From the NCBI GenBank assembly GCA_002407855.1, contig DHPF01000010.1, positions 1 through 61,756 on the forward strand: 61,756 nucleotides of DNA, in the 5' to 3' direction. The number at the start of each line of letters is the position of its first letter. The stretch's first letter is position 1. Positions 41,613 to 51,329 of the stretch are shown one piece after another. The notes under the pieces were generated by a model that did no database searches, had not been told where the DNA came from, and saw only the letters and a program-made list of their open reading frames with translations. The translations under genes and the position numbers were made by a program. Origin of the DNA: Bacteroidales bacterium UBA5371 (GTDB lineage: Bacteria > Bacteroidota > Bacteroidia > Bacteroidales > P3).

Positions 41613-42017
41613 CTATTTCTCTTTTTTGAAATGTCCAAATAAGATATTTATTATTAAAATAAGTGCAGTAGATACTATTGCTATTTCATATAGACTTACG
41701 CCTACTAAAACACCAACTGCTGCTGCACACCAAACAGTTGCTGCTGTTGTAAGTCCTGTAATTTGTTCGGCATGTTTAAATATTATTCCTGCTCCCAAAA
41801 AGCCTATTCCTGTAACAATTTGACCAATTATTCTTGTAGGGTCTGCTTTAATATAATATATAGAAACTATGGTGAATATTGTGCTGCCAAGGGTGATTAA
41901 TGACATTGTTCTTATCCCAACGGCTTTGTGAGACTTTTCTCTTTCCAATCCTATTAAAAATCCTAACCCTACTGAAATTAGGAGTTTTAAAATCATATTT
42001 AGGGTGTCGCTATTCAT
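41613..42017 (-). CDS. MgtC/SapB family membrane protein
   Basis: A 134-residue protein with four membrane segments and the MgtC hallmark GFLIGLEREKSHKAVGIRT (19-37) followed by GFLGAGIIFK. MgtC-type proteins are linked to magnesium limitation and modulation of ATP synthase in pathogens, but many homologues have unknown roles. It lacks the C-terminal ACT-like domain of longer members. A -7 box (42045-42052, minus-strand TAAATTTG) precedes it. Confidence 0.88.
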   Translation of the reverse strand: MNSDTLNMILKLLISVGLGFLIGLEREKSHKAVGIRTMSLITLGSTIFTIVSIYYIKADPTRIIGQIVTGIGFLGAGIIFKHAEQITGLTTAATVWCAAAVGVLVGVSLYEIAIVSTALILIINILFGHFKKEK

Positions 42018-42044
42018 TTTCTCTTAGTATTAAGTGGTATTTTG

Positions 42045-42052
42045 CAAATTTA
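42045..42052 (-). promoter_or_regulatory. -7 element of the mgtC-like gene
   Basis: Minus-strand TAAATTTG matches TAnnTTTG, 28 bases before the start codon. Confidence 0.5.
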
Positions 42053-42086
42053 CTCTTTTTCTTATAATGCAACTTCTTTATTGTAA

Positions 42087-42114
42087 ATAAAAAAAGGAGG
42101 CAATAGACCTCCTT
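42087..42114 (-). terminator. Terminator after the type IX cargo gene
   Basis: Arms AAGGAGG (42094-42100) and CCTCCTT (42108-42114) with a 7-base loop. On the minus strand the stem is followed by a run of T. It lies 27 bases past the stop at 42141. Confidence 0.88.
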
Positions 42115-42140
42115 TTTCCTAATATTTAATTATAAATAAA

Positions 42141-45100
42141 TTACCTTACAATTAGTTTTGCTGTATTTGTTGCAGTGTTAGTTATAACGCGAATAACATA
42201 AATCCCTTTTCTCATGTTTTCTACGTTCATTTGTAGGCTATGATTTCCTTCTGCTTGACGTCCTTTATCTAATGAACTAACCAAACGTCCATTCATATCA
42301 TACACTTGAAGCATAACGTTTGAAGCTTGTGTTAGATTGTAGTCAAGAGTTGTTGTTCCATAAGCAGGGTTAGGGTATACTTTCAATGAAACTTCTCCCT
42401 TAGATGGGATTATGTTTTCTCTTATTCCAATCACATCTTCGCGTGGAGCAATGGTATCTCCTAAGAATGCAAATAATCCTTTTCCATAAGTAGCAGCATA
42501 AATAGCTCCTGGTAATTCTGTTCTTAAGAATGTTGTATGGAATGCATTTTGTCCAACGAAGTTATAGTATTCATGTCTTGGAAGGTTCATTGTTTGTTGA
42601 GTCAATTGGAATACTGGCACATTTGGAATACCACTCATCTTATACCATTCAACTTGTTGTTTTAGGCCGTTTGGTGTTCCTAAGAAATTATCTGTTCTGT
42701 ATATTCCGTCTTCTGCTCCAATGTATGCAACATTGCCTGTTGTATTCTTAACACTTTCTATTAGTCCACAGAAAACAGGCTTGCTGTTTGGTAAGAAATC
42801 TGTTCCATTTTCAGGGTCAATGTTTATAACTTCTTTAAAGGTTGCAGAGGAGAAAGGTTCAGCTAATGCATTGCTTGAAACTTGAATGTTTGAATTAGCA
42901 CTTATGTATGTTCCAAAGGTTAATAGAACATTGTTTCCATTCTTCTTATCAACATTAATGGAAGTTATCTTACGAGTGAATAATTGCACTTGTGGAACTA
43001 ATGTTATTGTGGCATTAGATGTTAAGAAATTGATTTGAGATATGTCAAATCTATATAGGAATGATGTGTCTGTAATTGCTCCAACTTTATCTGTTGAAAC
43101 GAATAATGTTTTTCCATCATCTGTAATTGCAATGCAATGAATTTCTTCGGTTGGCTCATTTGCAAATTTTGTCGTTTCGTAGAATTTTACAAATGAAATT
43201 TTAGTTAATGAACCATCTAATGGTGAAGCCATATAGTCATTAATATTAGAACATGCGAAGAGTCCTTGTGATGTTCCAAAGAAAAGTCTTGATTGAACAG
43301 GGTTTTGAATTAAGATTGCTGTGTCTTGGTTGTATTGAAGTGAGTCAGTAAATACATAGTAGAACGGATATTCCATATTTGGACTCTTAGCTGTTACAGT
43401 GTCGTTTGGTTTTATCCATGCTCCTTCTTTCCAATCAGGGTCATACACTCCATTAATTGCAGTATTCTTATTTATAACTAAGAACATTGAGTCTGGGAGT
43501 TGAGAATTGATAGACTCCCATAAAAGCATTGGGGTAACACTTGGTTCGTAAGGAGCCCAAACTTGGTTTTCATTAATACCAGCAGGGAATAAAGTTTTTC
43601 CATAGTTCCATGTTACGTCGTCAATCAATTGATAGTCGCCATTATTTCCATAAGTACGAGCTATTTGTGCATAAGGTCTTGAAAGGATTAATGATTTTCT
43701 TGAAGTAGGGTCTTGACGTTGGAATTGAGAAGCTCCAACATTTCCTCCAGAGGTAGTGTATTGGAATGAATTTGGATTATATCCTTCTGAATTTATTGTC
43801 CAAATTACGTCTCCTGATTTATTATTACCAAAGCCATTAGCACTTGGAATATAGATAGAGCCATTTGCTTCTGTTCCTCCAACAATTGAAGCATCAGGAG
43901 AAACAGCTACACTATAAAATTGAGTAGTTATCATCCCTTTTGCAGATACTCTCCATGCTGTTTGATATAAAACTGAATCAAAAGAATAGATATGAATTCC
44001 AGCATCAGTTGCAACTGCAATAAAAATTGAATCATCAATTGTTTTTGGATTTTCTTTGAAGATAATTTCATTTATTCCACTACTAACATATGAAGGGGAA
44101 GTTCTTACACCGTCATTATCATCAGGAGAATTATAGTAATTACTTATTCTTTCCCAATAATATATATCGGAATTATTTGCATTATAGCCTCTTCTAACTA
44201 TATTACCTCCAAGGTAAACATATTCTATTTCTCCTCTATCATCAACTCCGATAGCTAAAGCAGAAGGGTCAGATCCATTTGAATAACTTATAGGAGTAGT
44301 TCTTTTCCAAGCAATATTATTAACATCATCTGTTCTAACTAAAATCTCCTTATATCGCCTTCCGCTTGCGTCTTCGTTTATGTAGTTTGTGTAAGCATAT
44401 AATTTATTAGGATTTTTTGTTCCGAATGCTAATTTTATGCGATTGATTAACAAAGCTGTTGCGTCAATAGCAGATAGATTAGCTGTATTGAAGATAACAG
44501 AATTGGTTGCAAAATCATCAACAGAGATCATAACCTTACCTTCGCTATCATTAAAATAAGTTGCAATAACACCATTATTATTAACAATAACATCTCCAAC
44601 AGAAGCCGTTTGAGGAATAATGCTAACAGGGTTCCATCCAGTTATATCATTATTCATAACCATAAGACCTGCATCAGTAGCAACATAAACTTTATTATTT
44701 GCTTTATTGACTGCAATCTTGTTTACAAACGATTTGCCATCTCCATAATTATGTGCTGTGGCTGGTCTGGTGAAATCTAAAATTTCAAACTTAATATTTT
44801 CATCAACCCATGCATACTTCTCTTGATCAGAATTTAAGTTTGCAGCCCAAGTTTTATTGCTTGCATTTAAGGTTGTTGATTTATAAACACCATTTCCAAT
44901 CATACCAATTTTTGCATTGTTGATTCCAAAACCAGCTCTTTTGTAATGACCTTCTCCTGTTCCAAGATAAATAACTCCGTCATTATCTTGTGCAATAGTT
45001 GTTATTGCTAAATTGCCTTGCCCGTTAGCAATAACAATCTCATGCCAATTCTTTCCGCTGTTAACACTAATGAATAAACCACCAGCAACACCTCCTGAAT

Positions 45101-45269
45101 ACATAACATCGTCATTAAAACGGTCAAAAATAATTGCTCTTGTTCTGCCTCCTACGTTGTCAGGTCCAAGAGAAATCCATTGATCATTTGATTGAGCATT
45201 AACTGAATTTAAACCAAAACAAGTAAGGAATAAAACCACTAATCCTAATAGTAAACTTCTGTTTTTCAT
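42141..45269 (-). CDS. Large type IX cargo protein with BNR/sortilin-like propeller repeats
   Basis: A 1,042-residue secreted protein. A signal peptide (ending NSVNAQ) precedes a beta-propeller-like region that opens WISLGPDNVGGRTRAIIFD and has repeated SGGVAGGLFISVNSGKNW-type turns typical of BNR or VPS10 blades. The C-terminal type IX signal starts VYPNPAYGTTTLDYNL and ends TAKLIVR. Exported and likely surface-bound. No glycosidase catalytic residues are evident. Confidence 0.85.
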   Translation of the reverse strand: MKNRSLLLGLVVLFLTCFGLNSVNAQSNDQWISLGPDNVGGRTRAIIFDRFNDDVMYSGGVAGGLFISVNSGKNWHEIVIANGQGNLAITTIAQDNDGVIYLGTGEGHYKRAGFGINNAKIGMIGNGVYKSTTLNASNKTWAANLNSDQEKYAWVDENIKFEILDFTRPATAHNYGDGKSFVNKIAVNKANNKVYVATDAGLMVMNNDITGWNPVSIIPQTASVGDVIVNNNGVIATYFNDSEGKVMISVDDFATNSVIFNTANLSAIDATALLINRIKLAFGTKNPNKLYAYTNYINEDASGRRYKEILVRTDDVNNIAWKRTTPISYSNGSDPSALAIGVDDRGEIEYVYLGGNIVRRGYNANNSDIYYWERISNYYNSPDDNDGVRTSPSYVSSGINEIIFKENPKTIDDSIFIAVATDAGIHIYSFDSVLYQTAWRVSAKGMITTQFYSVAVSPDASIVGGTEANGSIYIPSANGFGNNKSGDVIWTINSEGYNPNSFQYTTSGGNVGASQFQRQDPTSRKSLILSRPYAQIARTYGNNGDYQLIDDVTWNYGKTLFPAGINENQVWAPYEPSVTPMLLWESINSQLPDSMFLVINKNTAINGVYDPDWKEGAWIKPNDTVTAKSPNMEYPFYYVFTDSLQYNQDTAILIQNPVQSRLFFGTSQGLFACSNINDYMASPLDGSLTKISFVKFYETTKFANEPTEEIHCIAITDDGKTLFVSTDKVGAITDTSFLYRFDISQINFLTSNATITLVPQVQLFTRKITSINVDKKNGNNVLLTFGTYISANSNIQVSSNALAEPFSSATFKEVINIDPENGTDFLPNSKPVFCGLIESVKNTTGNVAYIGAEDGIYRTDNFLGTPNGLKQQVEWYKMSGIPNVPVFQLTQQTMNLPRHEYYNFVGQNAFHTTFLRTELPGAIYAATYGKGLFAFLGDTIAPREDVIGIRENIIPSKGEVSLKVYPNPAYGTTTLDYNLTQASNVMLQVYDMNGRLVSSLDKGRQAEGNHSLQMNVENMRKGIYVIRVITNTATNTAKLIVR

Positions 45270-45315
45270 AAATTTATTATTTTATTACTTATAACTAATT
45301 TCCAATTTTAATGAG

Positions 45316-45323
45316 CAAAAGTA
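45316..45323 (-). promoter_or_regulatory. -7 element upstream of the propeller gene
   Basis: Minus-strand TACTTTTG matches TAnnTTTG, 46 bases before the start codon at 45269. A TTTG at 45339-45342 is closer (15 bases) than the usual spacing. Confidence 0.5.
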
Positions 45324-45435
45324 CAAATAATCTTAATACAAAACTAATTTTATGAATATTTTGTTTGCTTTAAATGAAAAATACTTTCAATAGCGAGAAG
45401 TAAAGCTATTTAGTTCTAACCTCAAAAGAAAATAA

Positions 45436-45858
45436 TTATGAGGATTTTATATAAAAGCTAAAGCCTTTATCTATTTTTTTTCGGAGTTTAAAAATAATGA
45501 AATAATATATGATAATTGAAATAATAGCGGATAGAGCTGTTAGAGCTTCATTATTTGGAAAAACATATTTATTGAATACTAGGGCTGTTATAAACATAAC
45601 TAAAAAAGGTAATATAAATCCAATTAAAACAGCCTTTGCTCCTAATTTTTGCTTCAAACAAACCGTTACCTCTTCACCAATTTTATATTTTAAGCCTTCT
45701 TTGGTTCTCACCTCAATATCTTTTTCTTTACTATCGTGAGAAATACATGCTCCTTTGGCATGACAAGATGAACACATTGACAAAGAAATAATCCTTACCA
45801 CAACCTTTTCGTTAGTTATTTCTACAATGTTACCCTTATGTTCAATAGCTTCTTTCAT
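45436..45858 (-). CDS. rseC: RseC/SoxR-reducing family protein
   Basis: A 140-residue protein. The N-terminal beta domain has CSSCHAKGAC (29-38), a Cys cluster typical of RseC, and two membrane segments follow (about 78-98 and 101-120). RseC is linked to Rnf/Rsx electron transport and sigma-E control. In many Bacteroidota rseC precedes rnf genes; here it follows the Bat operon by 57 bases and no rnf gene is adjacent on this side. Confidence 0.82.
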   Translation of the reverse strand: MKEAIEHKGNIVEITNEKVVVRIISLSMCSSCHAKGACISHDSKEKDIEVRTKEGLKYKIGEEVTVCLKQKLGAKAVLIGFILPFLVMFITALVFNKYVFPNNEALTALSAIISIIIYYFIIFKLRKKIDKGFSFYIKSS

Positions 45859-45915
45859 AAATTAATGTTTTGAATCATTAATAATACAATTCAAATTTTT
45901 TAGAATATAAAGTCT

Positions 45916-46662
45916 TTAAATAATAATAATATCTTTGTCCTCTATCCAAGCCTCTTTTCCATCTTCTGTTTTAACCTTTACCCAGTTATTATCCTTGTCA
46001 ATAATTCTTATTTTCTGACCCTTAAACATCTTAATCTTGTCAGAAGAATTCTCCTCTGGTGAATCCTTACCTATGGTTCTATCTCCAAAGACTATGGCAT
46101 GTGCTTTATCATTAATTTGATTTTGACGAGTAAATCCACTAAATATAGAAATAGAGAATAGTAATGTTAATAGAATAAAGCAATAAAATAAAATGGTCTT
46201 TTGATTAATAGAAAAATAGTAAATAACAAAGACTACGCCACAGGCAGTGAGGAGCAGTATTGAAATAAGCTTCCAAATATTGGGCGTAAAGAGATTCGCA
46301 ATTGAGTTTTTCCAATTAATTAAAAAGAAATTAGGCACAATATAAACCTCTCCCTTTAATCTTGATTTCGCTACTTTTAAATTAAGATTTAAGTTTTTAT
46401 TCTTTGGATCTAATTTCAATCCTCTTTCGTAGTATAAAATAGAATTTGCATATTCATTTAACCTAAAATAAGTATTTCCTATATTATAATATAACTCTAC
46501 TGAGAATGCTTTTTTGTTTTCAATTGCTAAATAGTTTTTTAAAGCTAATTCATATTCTTTATTGCTAAAATACTTATTCCCTGCCTCAAAAAGCTGCTCA
46601 TTGTTTTGAGCATTCAATCCCAGGCTAAAAAACAATACAATTAAATATATAATCTTTTTCAT
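45916..46662 (-). CDS. batE: BatE, TPR and SH3-like protein
   Basis: A 248-residue protein with a signal peptide (FFSLGLNAQ), TPR helices (about 20-105), two membrane segments (about 130-180) and a C-terminal SH3-like domain (about 190-248, VKVKTEDGKEAWIEDKD). It is the last of the Bat set and would act with BatA-D at the cytoplasmic membrane. Role in stress tolerance is inferred from the family. Confidence 0.82.
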   Translation of the reverse strand: MKKIIYLIVLFFSLGLNAQNNEQLFEAGNKYFSNKEYELALKNYLAIENKKAFSVELYYNIGNTYFRLNEYANSILYYERGLKLDPKNKNLNLNLKVAKSRLKGEVYIVPNFFLINWKNSIANLFTPNIWKLISILLLTACGVVFVIYYFSINQKTILFYCFILLTLLFSISIFSGFTRQNQINDKAHAIVFGDRTIGKDSPEENSSDKIKMFKGQKIRIIDKDNNWVKVKTEDGKEAWIEDKDIIII

Positions 46663-46694
46663 ATCGCTAATATGCTACTTTTTATCAATTCTTA

Positions 46695-48569
46695 TTATTT
46701 AATTTCTGCTTCAATATCCGAAATTGCATGTATAGCTTGCTCATATAAACTATCCATTTTAGAAAGCTCCTCACCAGGGGAAAACCTAACATATTCGCAG
46801 TTATTCAGAAGAGAAATTAAATTATTAATGGTTTCTTCTTTAAGGTTACGTGTTTGGAGGATTGTTTTCACATTGTCAAAGCTCAAATCCATCTTTACTA
46901 TCTTAAATCTATCAGACAAATAATTCCAGGTGGCTTGTGCAACTTCGGTATAAAATTCTTCTTTTTGTTGTTTTTGAAGATATTGCTTTGCTTTCTTTAA
47001 CCTATTTAAAGCTACCCTTGTTGCCTTTTTATACTTCACATATATCACATCGCTATTTTTTTTATTAGAATAGTTCTTGTAAAGAATAAATCCAAAGCAA
47101 AGAATAGGGATAAAAGCTAAAAAAACATAAAGCAAGGTCGTATTGTATTTCAAGTCTGTATTAGAAAGAAAATTTGGCGATTTTGTAAAAATATGTTCTA
47201 TGTCTCTTTTTAAATATTTCTCTCTTTCGCTCATTTGTTGAGCTAAGCCACTTAGCTCTTCCTTCCCTTTGGCAATATTTAAATTTATTTCTTGTGTGGA
47301 AATAGTTTTATATTGTTTAGCCTTTAAATCAAAATAAGTAAATTCAACCTTAGGAATTTTAAACTCTCCCTGCACTCGTGGAATTAATATGTATTCAAAT
47401 GTTCTTTTCCCTGTGATACCAGAGTTAGTTTTGTTAATTTGGTCGTTTATGGTTGGGTCGTAAGAATCAAAATCTGAAGGAATTTTCAAATCAATCTTAT
47501 CAATAAGACTCAAATTACCAGAACCAGATATTGTATATTTTAAAGTTATGGCTTCATTTGTTTTGCATTTTAGAGGATTGGCTGATGCAGATATTTGGAA
47601 ATTTCCAACTCCTCCAGAAAATATAGAGTTAGTTTTTGGTAATTCATTAACAGATATGGAGATTTTGTTTGACTTTATATTCTTTTTTACCCTTTCATAC
47701 CCTGCTTGTCCAATTGATTGAAAGAAAGGGTCATTGAAGAATGAATCAAAAAAGGGGTCGCCCGTTGAAACTCTTCTTTGATTACGAGTGGCAATATGAG
47801 CGACAACGTCAATATCTAATGGTGCAATTGTCAAATTACCGCTCTCTTGTGGATAAGCAATAACTCTTCTTAGAGTTGCAACTTGATATCTTTTTCCGTC
47901 AATGGTTTCTGTTGTAATTGTCGGGTCTTGCGACATATCAAGTTCTTCAATCCAGAAACCTTTATTGATAGGCATTTTATTAACTTGATATTCGGATATA
48001 TTAACAAGTGTATATAATTTATAAGTAATAATTACTTCCTCGCCAATAAATGCCTTTGACTTGTTTGCATATGCTTTAATGAAAAGAGCTTTATCATCTA
48101 AAACTGTTACAGGTTTTTGTGTTTGCGTTTGATTTTGAGAATACGCTCCTTGCCTTTGGGCTCTTTGCGATTGAGTAGGATTTTTCTGAACTTTTATTGT
48201 CAAAGAGTTTGAAGCATAAGTTTCGCCCTTCACATTTATCTTAGCCCCTCCAATATTAAAGTTTCCTTCTCTATTTGCCATTAAAATATAAGTAAAGGTA
48301 GTTGAAGAGTTATTAGTTATCTTGCCATTAACACTACTATACGAAGAAACACTTGAAGAGCTTGGGCCTCCTAAGATATCAAAACCACTTATTGAAGGAG
48401 CAACAAAATTGGAAACATTATTGGAATTAATAGTAAATTTAATGCTGAACTGTTCTCCAACTCCTATAACAGAAGGAGAAGATGCAGTGAAACTAATGTT
48501 TTGAGCAAATGAATTAATGCTCAAAAGGCCAAATAATGATAATAAAAGTAATTTAAACAATCTTCTCAT
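46695..48569 (-). CDS. batD: BatD, large periplasmic Bat protein
   Basis: A 624-residue protein with a signal peptide, several beta-sandwich regions (INSNNVSNFVAPSISGFDI, ISVNELPKTN) and one C-terminal membrane segment (about 478-497) followed by a cytosolic helical tail (EEFYTEVAQATWNYLSDRF). This is the family layout of BatD. The helical tail resembles that of the protein at 51322. Confidence 0.85.
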   Translation of the reverse strand: MRRLFKLLLLSLFGLLSINSFAQNISFTASSPSVIGVGEQFSIKFTINSNNVSNFVAPSISGFDILGGPSSSSVSSYSSVNGKITNNSSTTFTYILMANREGNFNIGGAKINVKGETYASNSLTIKVQKNPTQSQRAQRQGAYSQNQTQTQKPVTVLDDKALFIKAYANKSKAFIGEEVIITYKLYTLVNISEYQVNKMPINKGFWIEELDMSQDPTITTETIDGKRYQVATLRRVIAYPQESGNLTIAPLDIDVVAHIATRNQRRVSTGDPFFDSFFNDPFFQSIGQAGYERVKKNIKSNKISISVNELPKTNSIFSGGVGNFQISASANPLKCKTNEAITLKYTISGSGNLSLIDKIDLKIPSDFDSYDPTINDQINKTNSGITGKRTFEYILIPRVQGEFKIPKVEFTYFDLKAKQYKTISTQEINLNIAKGKEELSGLAQQMSEREKYLKRDIEHIFTKSPNFLSNTDLKYNTTLLYVFLAFIPILCFGFILYKNYSNKKNSDVIYVKYKKATRVALNRLKKAKQYLQKQQKEEFYTEVAQATWNYLSDRFKIVKMDLSFDNVKTILQTRNLKEETINNLISLLNNCEYVRFSPGEELSKMDSLYEQAIHAISDIEAEIK

Positions 48570-48579
48570 AAATAAAAAA

Positions 48580-49293
48580 CTACCAATCTTTCTCGTTCTT
48601 AATTTGTTTATTATTCTTATCTTTTTCTTTTTTCAATCTTTGCAAAGTGTTCTTTTCATTATTTTTTAAAGCCTCCAACATCCTTTCGTTATCTTGGTTC
48701 ATAGGCTTTTGCATCTTTTCTTCGTCCCCTTTTTGCTGGTTTTTATCTTCTTTGTTTTGAGATTGATTTTGTTTGTTTTGTTTGTTTTGTTGTTTGTTTT
48801 GTTGGCTTTGACTTTTGTTCTTGTTTAAAAGATGCATAGCCAAGGAAAGATTGTATTTGGCAGCACTATCTTGAGAGTTAATCTTTAAAGTCTTTTTGTA
48901 ATCATTAATTGCTTTCTGCAAGCTTTCGTTATATTTCTCTGTTTTATTTATAGAGTCAAGCAAGGCTATTTGAAAATTAGTATTTGCTCTATTATATAAA
49001 GTATTTGCAAGAAAATTCGTATCCATAATACTATCTTGCATAAGGGATTTATCATAATACATTAAAGCCTTCTCATAGCCTGTTTCTTTACTCTGTTTAT
49101 ATATTGAGTTGGCAAGATTATACTGAGCATTCTTATAAGTGCTATCAATAGTTAAGGCTTTCCTATACAAATCTTCTGCTTTATTAAACTCCTTTTTGTC
49201 AAATTTTTTATTCCCATCTCTTAAATAATTCTTTTCCTTATCACAAGAAGAGAACAGAAATAAAACAATTATAATATAAATAACTCTTTTCAT
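48580..49293 (-). CDS. batC: BatC, TPR lipoprotein-like protein
   Basis: A 237-residue protein with a lipoprotein-type signal (LFLFSSC, Cys17), TPR repeats (about 25-160) and a very low-complexity Lys/Asn/Gln tail (about 155-237). The DNA of the tail is a simple TTTTGTTTG-type repeat on the plus strand (48764-48812), which may be prone to slippage. It lies 10 bases past batB. Confidence 0.8.
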   Translation of the reverse strand: MKRVIYIIIVLFLFSSCDKEKNYLRDGNKKFDKKEFNKAEDLYRKALTIDSTYKNAQYNLANSIYKQSKETGYEKALMYYDKSLMQDSIMDTNFLANTLYNRANTNFQIALLDSINKTEKYNESLQKAINDYKKTLKINSQDSAAKYNLSLAMHLLNKNKSQSQQNKQQNKQNKQNQSQNKEDKNQQKGDEEKMQKPMNQDNERMLEALKNNEKNTLQRLKKEKDKNNKQIKNEKDW

Positions 49294-49303
49294 AAATAAT
49301 TAT

Positions 49304-50338
49304 CTATTTTCCAAAGAAGAATCTTCTGTTAATATACTTATTCTTCTTCTCAAAAATTAAAAACTCTACAACTAATATTAATAATGCAATAAAAGCAAAA
49401 ATATAGAATCTATTCTCATAATCCTTGTATGCCACAGCTTGATATTCGTTCTTTTCCATCTTATTAATTCTTGCCAAAATATTATCCAACCCAATTGAAG
49501 CATTATTTGCTCTAATATAAACTCCATTACCAACACCTGCTATATCTTTTAATAATTCTTCATTGAGTTTTGTCATAACATAAGAACCATCTTCAGATTT
49601 TTTATATTCCAATTTGCCTGATTTTTTTGCAATAGGTATTAGAGCCCCTTCTGGAAGTCCAAGACCAATGGTATTAATAACAACTCCCTCCTTTGCAATT
49701 TGTTTTGCAATAGAGATAGCTTCTTGTTCATTGTCTTCTCCATCGGAAATAAGAATAATACTTCTAGATTTCTTGTTGTTTTTCTCTCCAAAGCTTTCGT
49801 TAGCCTTTTCTAAGGCTTCTCCTATTGCAGTGCCTTGATTTGAAATCATGGAAGGGTCTATAATATCAATAAATGTTTTAGCAGCACCATAGTCATTAGT
49901 TATAGGCAACTGAACATAAGCACCGCCTGCAAAAATAACTATTCCAATCCTATCATTGCTCAATTGGTTAATAAGATTTTTTAGAGATTGCTTTGCCCTT
50001 GATATTCTGTTTGGCTTAATGTCTTCTGCCAGCATACTATTTGAAATATCCAAACAAATCATTAAATCTGTACCTTTCCTTTCGCTCTTTTCAATAGAAG
50101 TCCCAATTTGAGGATTAGCAATTGCAACAACAATAAAAAAATATGCAATATTCAATAATATGAATTTAGTCCATTTCTTGCCATAAGATAGTTCAGGAAC
50201 AATTATATCAATTAAACCCTTGTCAATAAAACTCTGCAACCTCTTCTTTTTTTTCTTTATATATATATAATGTATAATAAAGAAAATCGGAATAAGTATT
50301 AAAAGGTATAATGCCTGTGGATACTCTGTTCTAATCAT
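49304..50338 (-). CDS. batB: BatB, von Willebrand factor A membrane protein
   Basis: A 344-residue protein with two N-terminal membrane segments, a VWA domain with the metal-site motif DISNS (in MICLDISNSMLAED), and a C-terminal membrane segment. The VWA domain is expected outside the membrane, binding protein partners through Mg. It begins a single base after batA ends. Confidence 0.87.
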   Translation of the reverse strand: MIRTEYPQALYLLILIPIFFIIHYIYIKKKKKRLQSFIDKGLIDIIVPELSYGKKWTKFILLNIAYFFIVVAIANPQIGTSIEKSERKGTDLMICLDISNSMLAEDIKPNRISRAKQSLKNLINQLSNDRIGIVIFAGGAYVQLPITNDYGAAKTFIDIIDPSMISNQGTAIGEALEKANESFGEKNNKKSRSIILISDGEDNEQEAISIAKQIAKEGVVINTIGLGLPEGALIPIAKKSGKLEYKKSEDGSYVMTKLNEELLKDIAGVGNGVYIRANNASIGLDNILARINKMEKNEYQAVAYKDYENRFYIFAFIALLILVVEFLIFEKKNKYINRRFFFGK

Positions 50339-50339
50339 A

Positions 50340-51329
50340 TTAAGGATTTGCTTGTAAAATGGTTTTTCTTAATAATACTTCAATAATTAACAATAGTAAT
50401 GCTCCTATCAAAAAAGGAAAAGCTAAGTCTTTCTTTGTTTTATAATAAGAAACATCAATTATGGATTTCTCCATACTATCAATTTCCTTAAAGATTGTTT
50501 GTAATGAGTTTTTGTCAGTTGAACGGAAGTATTTTCCTGTTGTTATTTTGGCTATTTCTTTTAATAGTGGTTCATCTATTTTCACTTCAATATTCTGATA
50601 CTGCTTTCCAAAAGGAGTTTGAAAAGGATACGGAGCCATTCCTATTTTTCCAATGCCAATGGTGTAAACTCTAATCTTATAATCTTTTGCAATTTCAGCA
50701 GCAGTCAAAGGGTCAATTGCTCCCATATTATTAACTCCATCTGTCAAAAGGATAATTGTTTTACTCTTTGTTTTAGTATCTTTAATCCTATTAATTGCAG
50801 TTGCCAATCCATCACCAATTGCTGTTCCATCTTGAATAATCCCACTTTCAATCTTAGATGTAAGGTCTATAAGAATTGAATGGTCAGTCGTTGGAGGACA
50901 TTGAGTAAAGGCTTCTCCTGAAAAAACAACAAGACCTATATTATCTGTTGCCCTTCCTTGCATAAAGTCTATTGCAACATCCTTTGCCGCTTCCAACCTA
51001 TTGGGTTTAAAATCTTCTGCAAGCATTGAGCCAGATATGTCTAAGGCAACAACAATATCTACCCCCTCAACATTCATTTCGTCTTTACTTAAATAAGATT
51101 GCGGTCTTGCAATAGTAATAATCAAAAGAGCAAGTACAATATATCTAATGTAATTTGGTAATAGTCTCAAACGAACTCTCCACGATTTCTTTACATTCTC
51201 AAAAGGAGAGGTTTGAGAGTATTTTATCTTTGGATGTCTTTTCTTATCATAAAAAGCTTGAAAAACAATCAATAAAGGAATAATTGATAATAATAATAAC
51301 AAATAAGGATATTCAAAACCATTAATCAT
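50340..51329 (-). CDS. batA: BatA, von Willebrand factor A membrane protein
   Basis: A 329-residue protein: two N-terminal membrane segments, a VWA domain with DISGSMLAED, and a C-terminal membrane segment (LLLLIIEVLL). The ATG at 51329 is chosen because it overlaps the upstream stop (51322) by 8 bases in a coupled junction; a longer start at 51359 would extend deeper into that gene. Confidence 0.87.
   Translation of the reverse strand: MINGFEYPYLLLLLSIIPLLIVFQAFYDKKRHPKIKYSQTSPFENVKKSWRVRLRLLPNYIRYIVLALLIITIARPQSYLSKDEMNVEGVDIVVALDISGSMLAEDFKPNRLEAAKDVAIDFMQGRATDNIGLVVFSGEAFTQCPPTTDHSILIDLTSKIESGIIQDGTAIGDGLATAINRIKDTKTKSKTIILLTDGVNNMGAIDPLTAAEIAKDYKIRVYTIGIGKIGMAPYPFQTPFGKQYQNIEVKIDEPLLKEIAKITTGKYFRSTDKNSLQTIFKEIDSMEKSIIDVSYYKTKKDLAFPFLIGALLLLIIEVLLRKTILQANP

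Noticed and set aside
42141..45269. A sialidase
   Set aside because: Propeller-like repeats are present but the catalytic Arg triad, Tyr and Asp pattern of sialidases is not seen.
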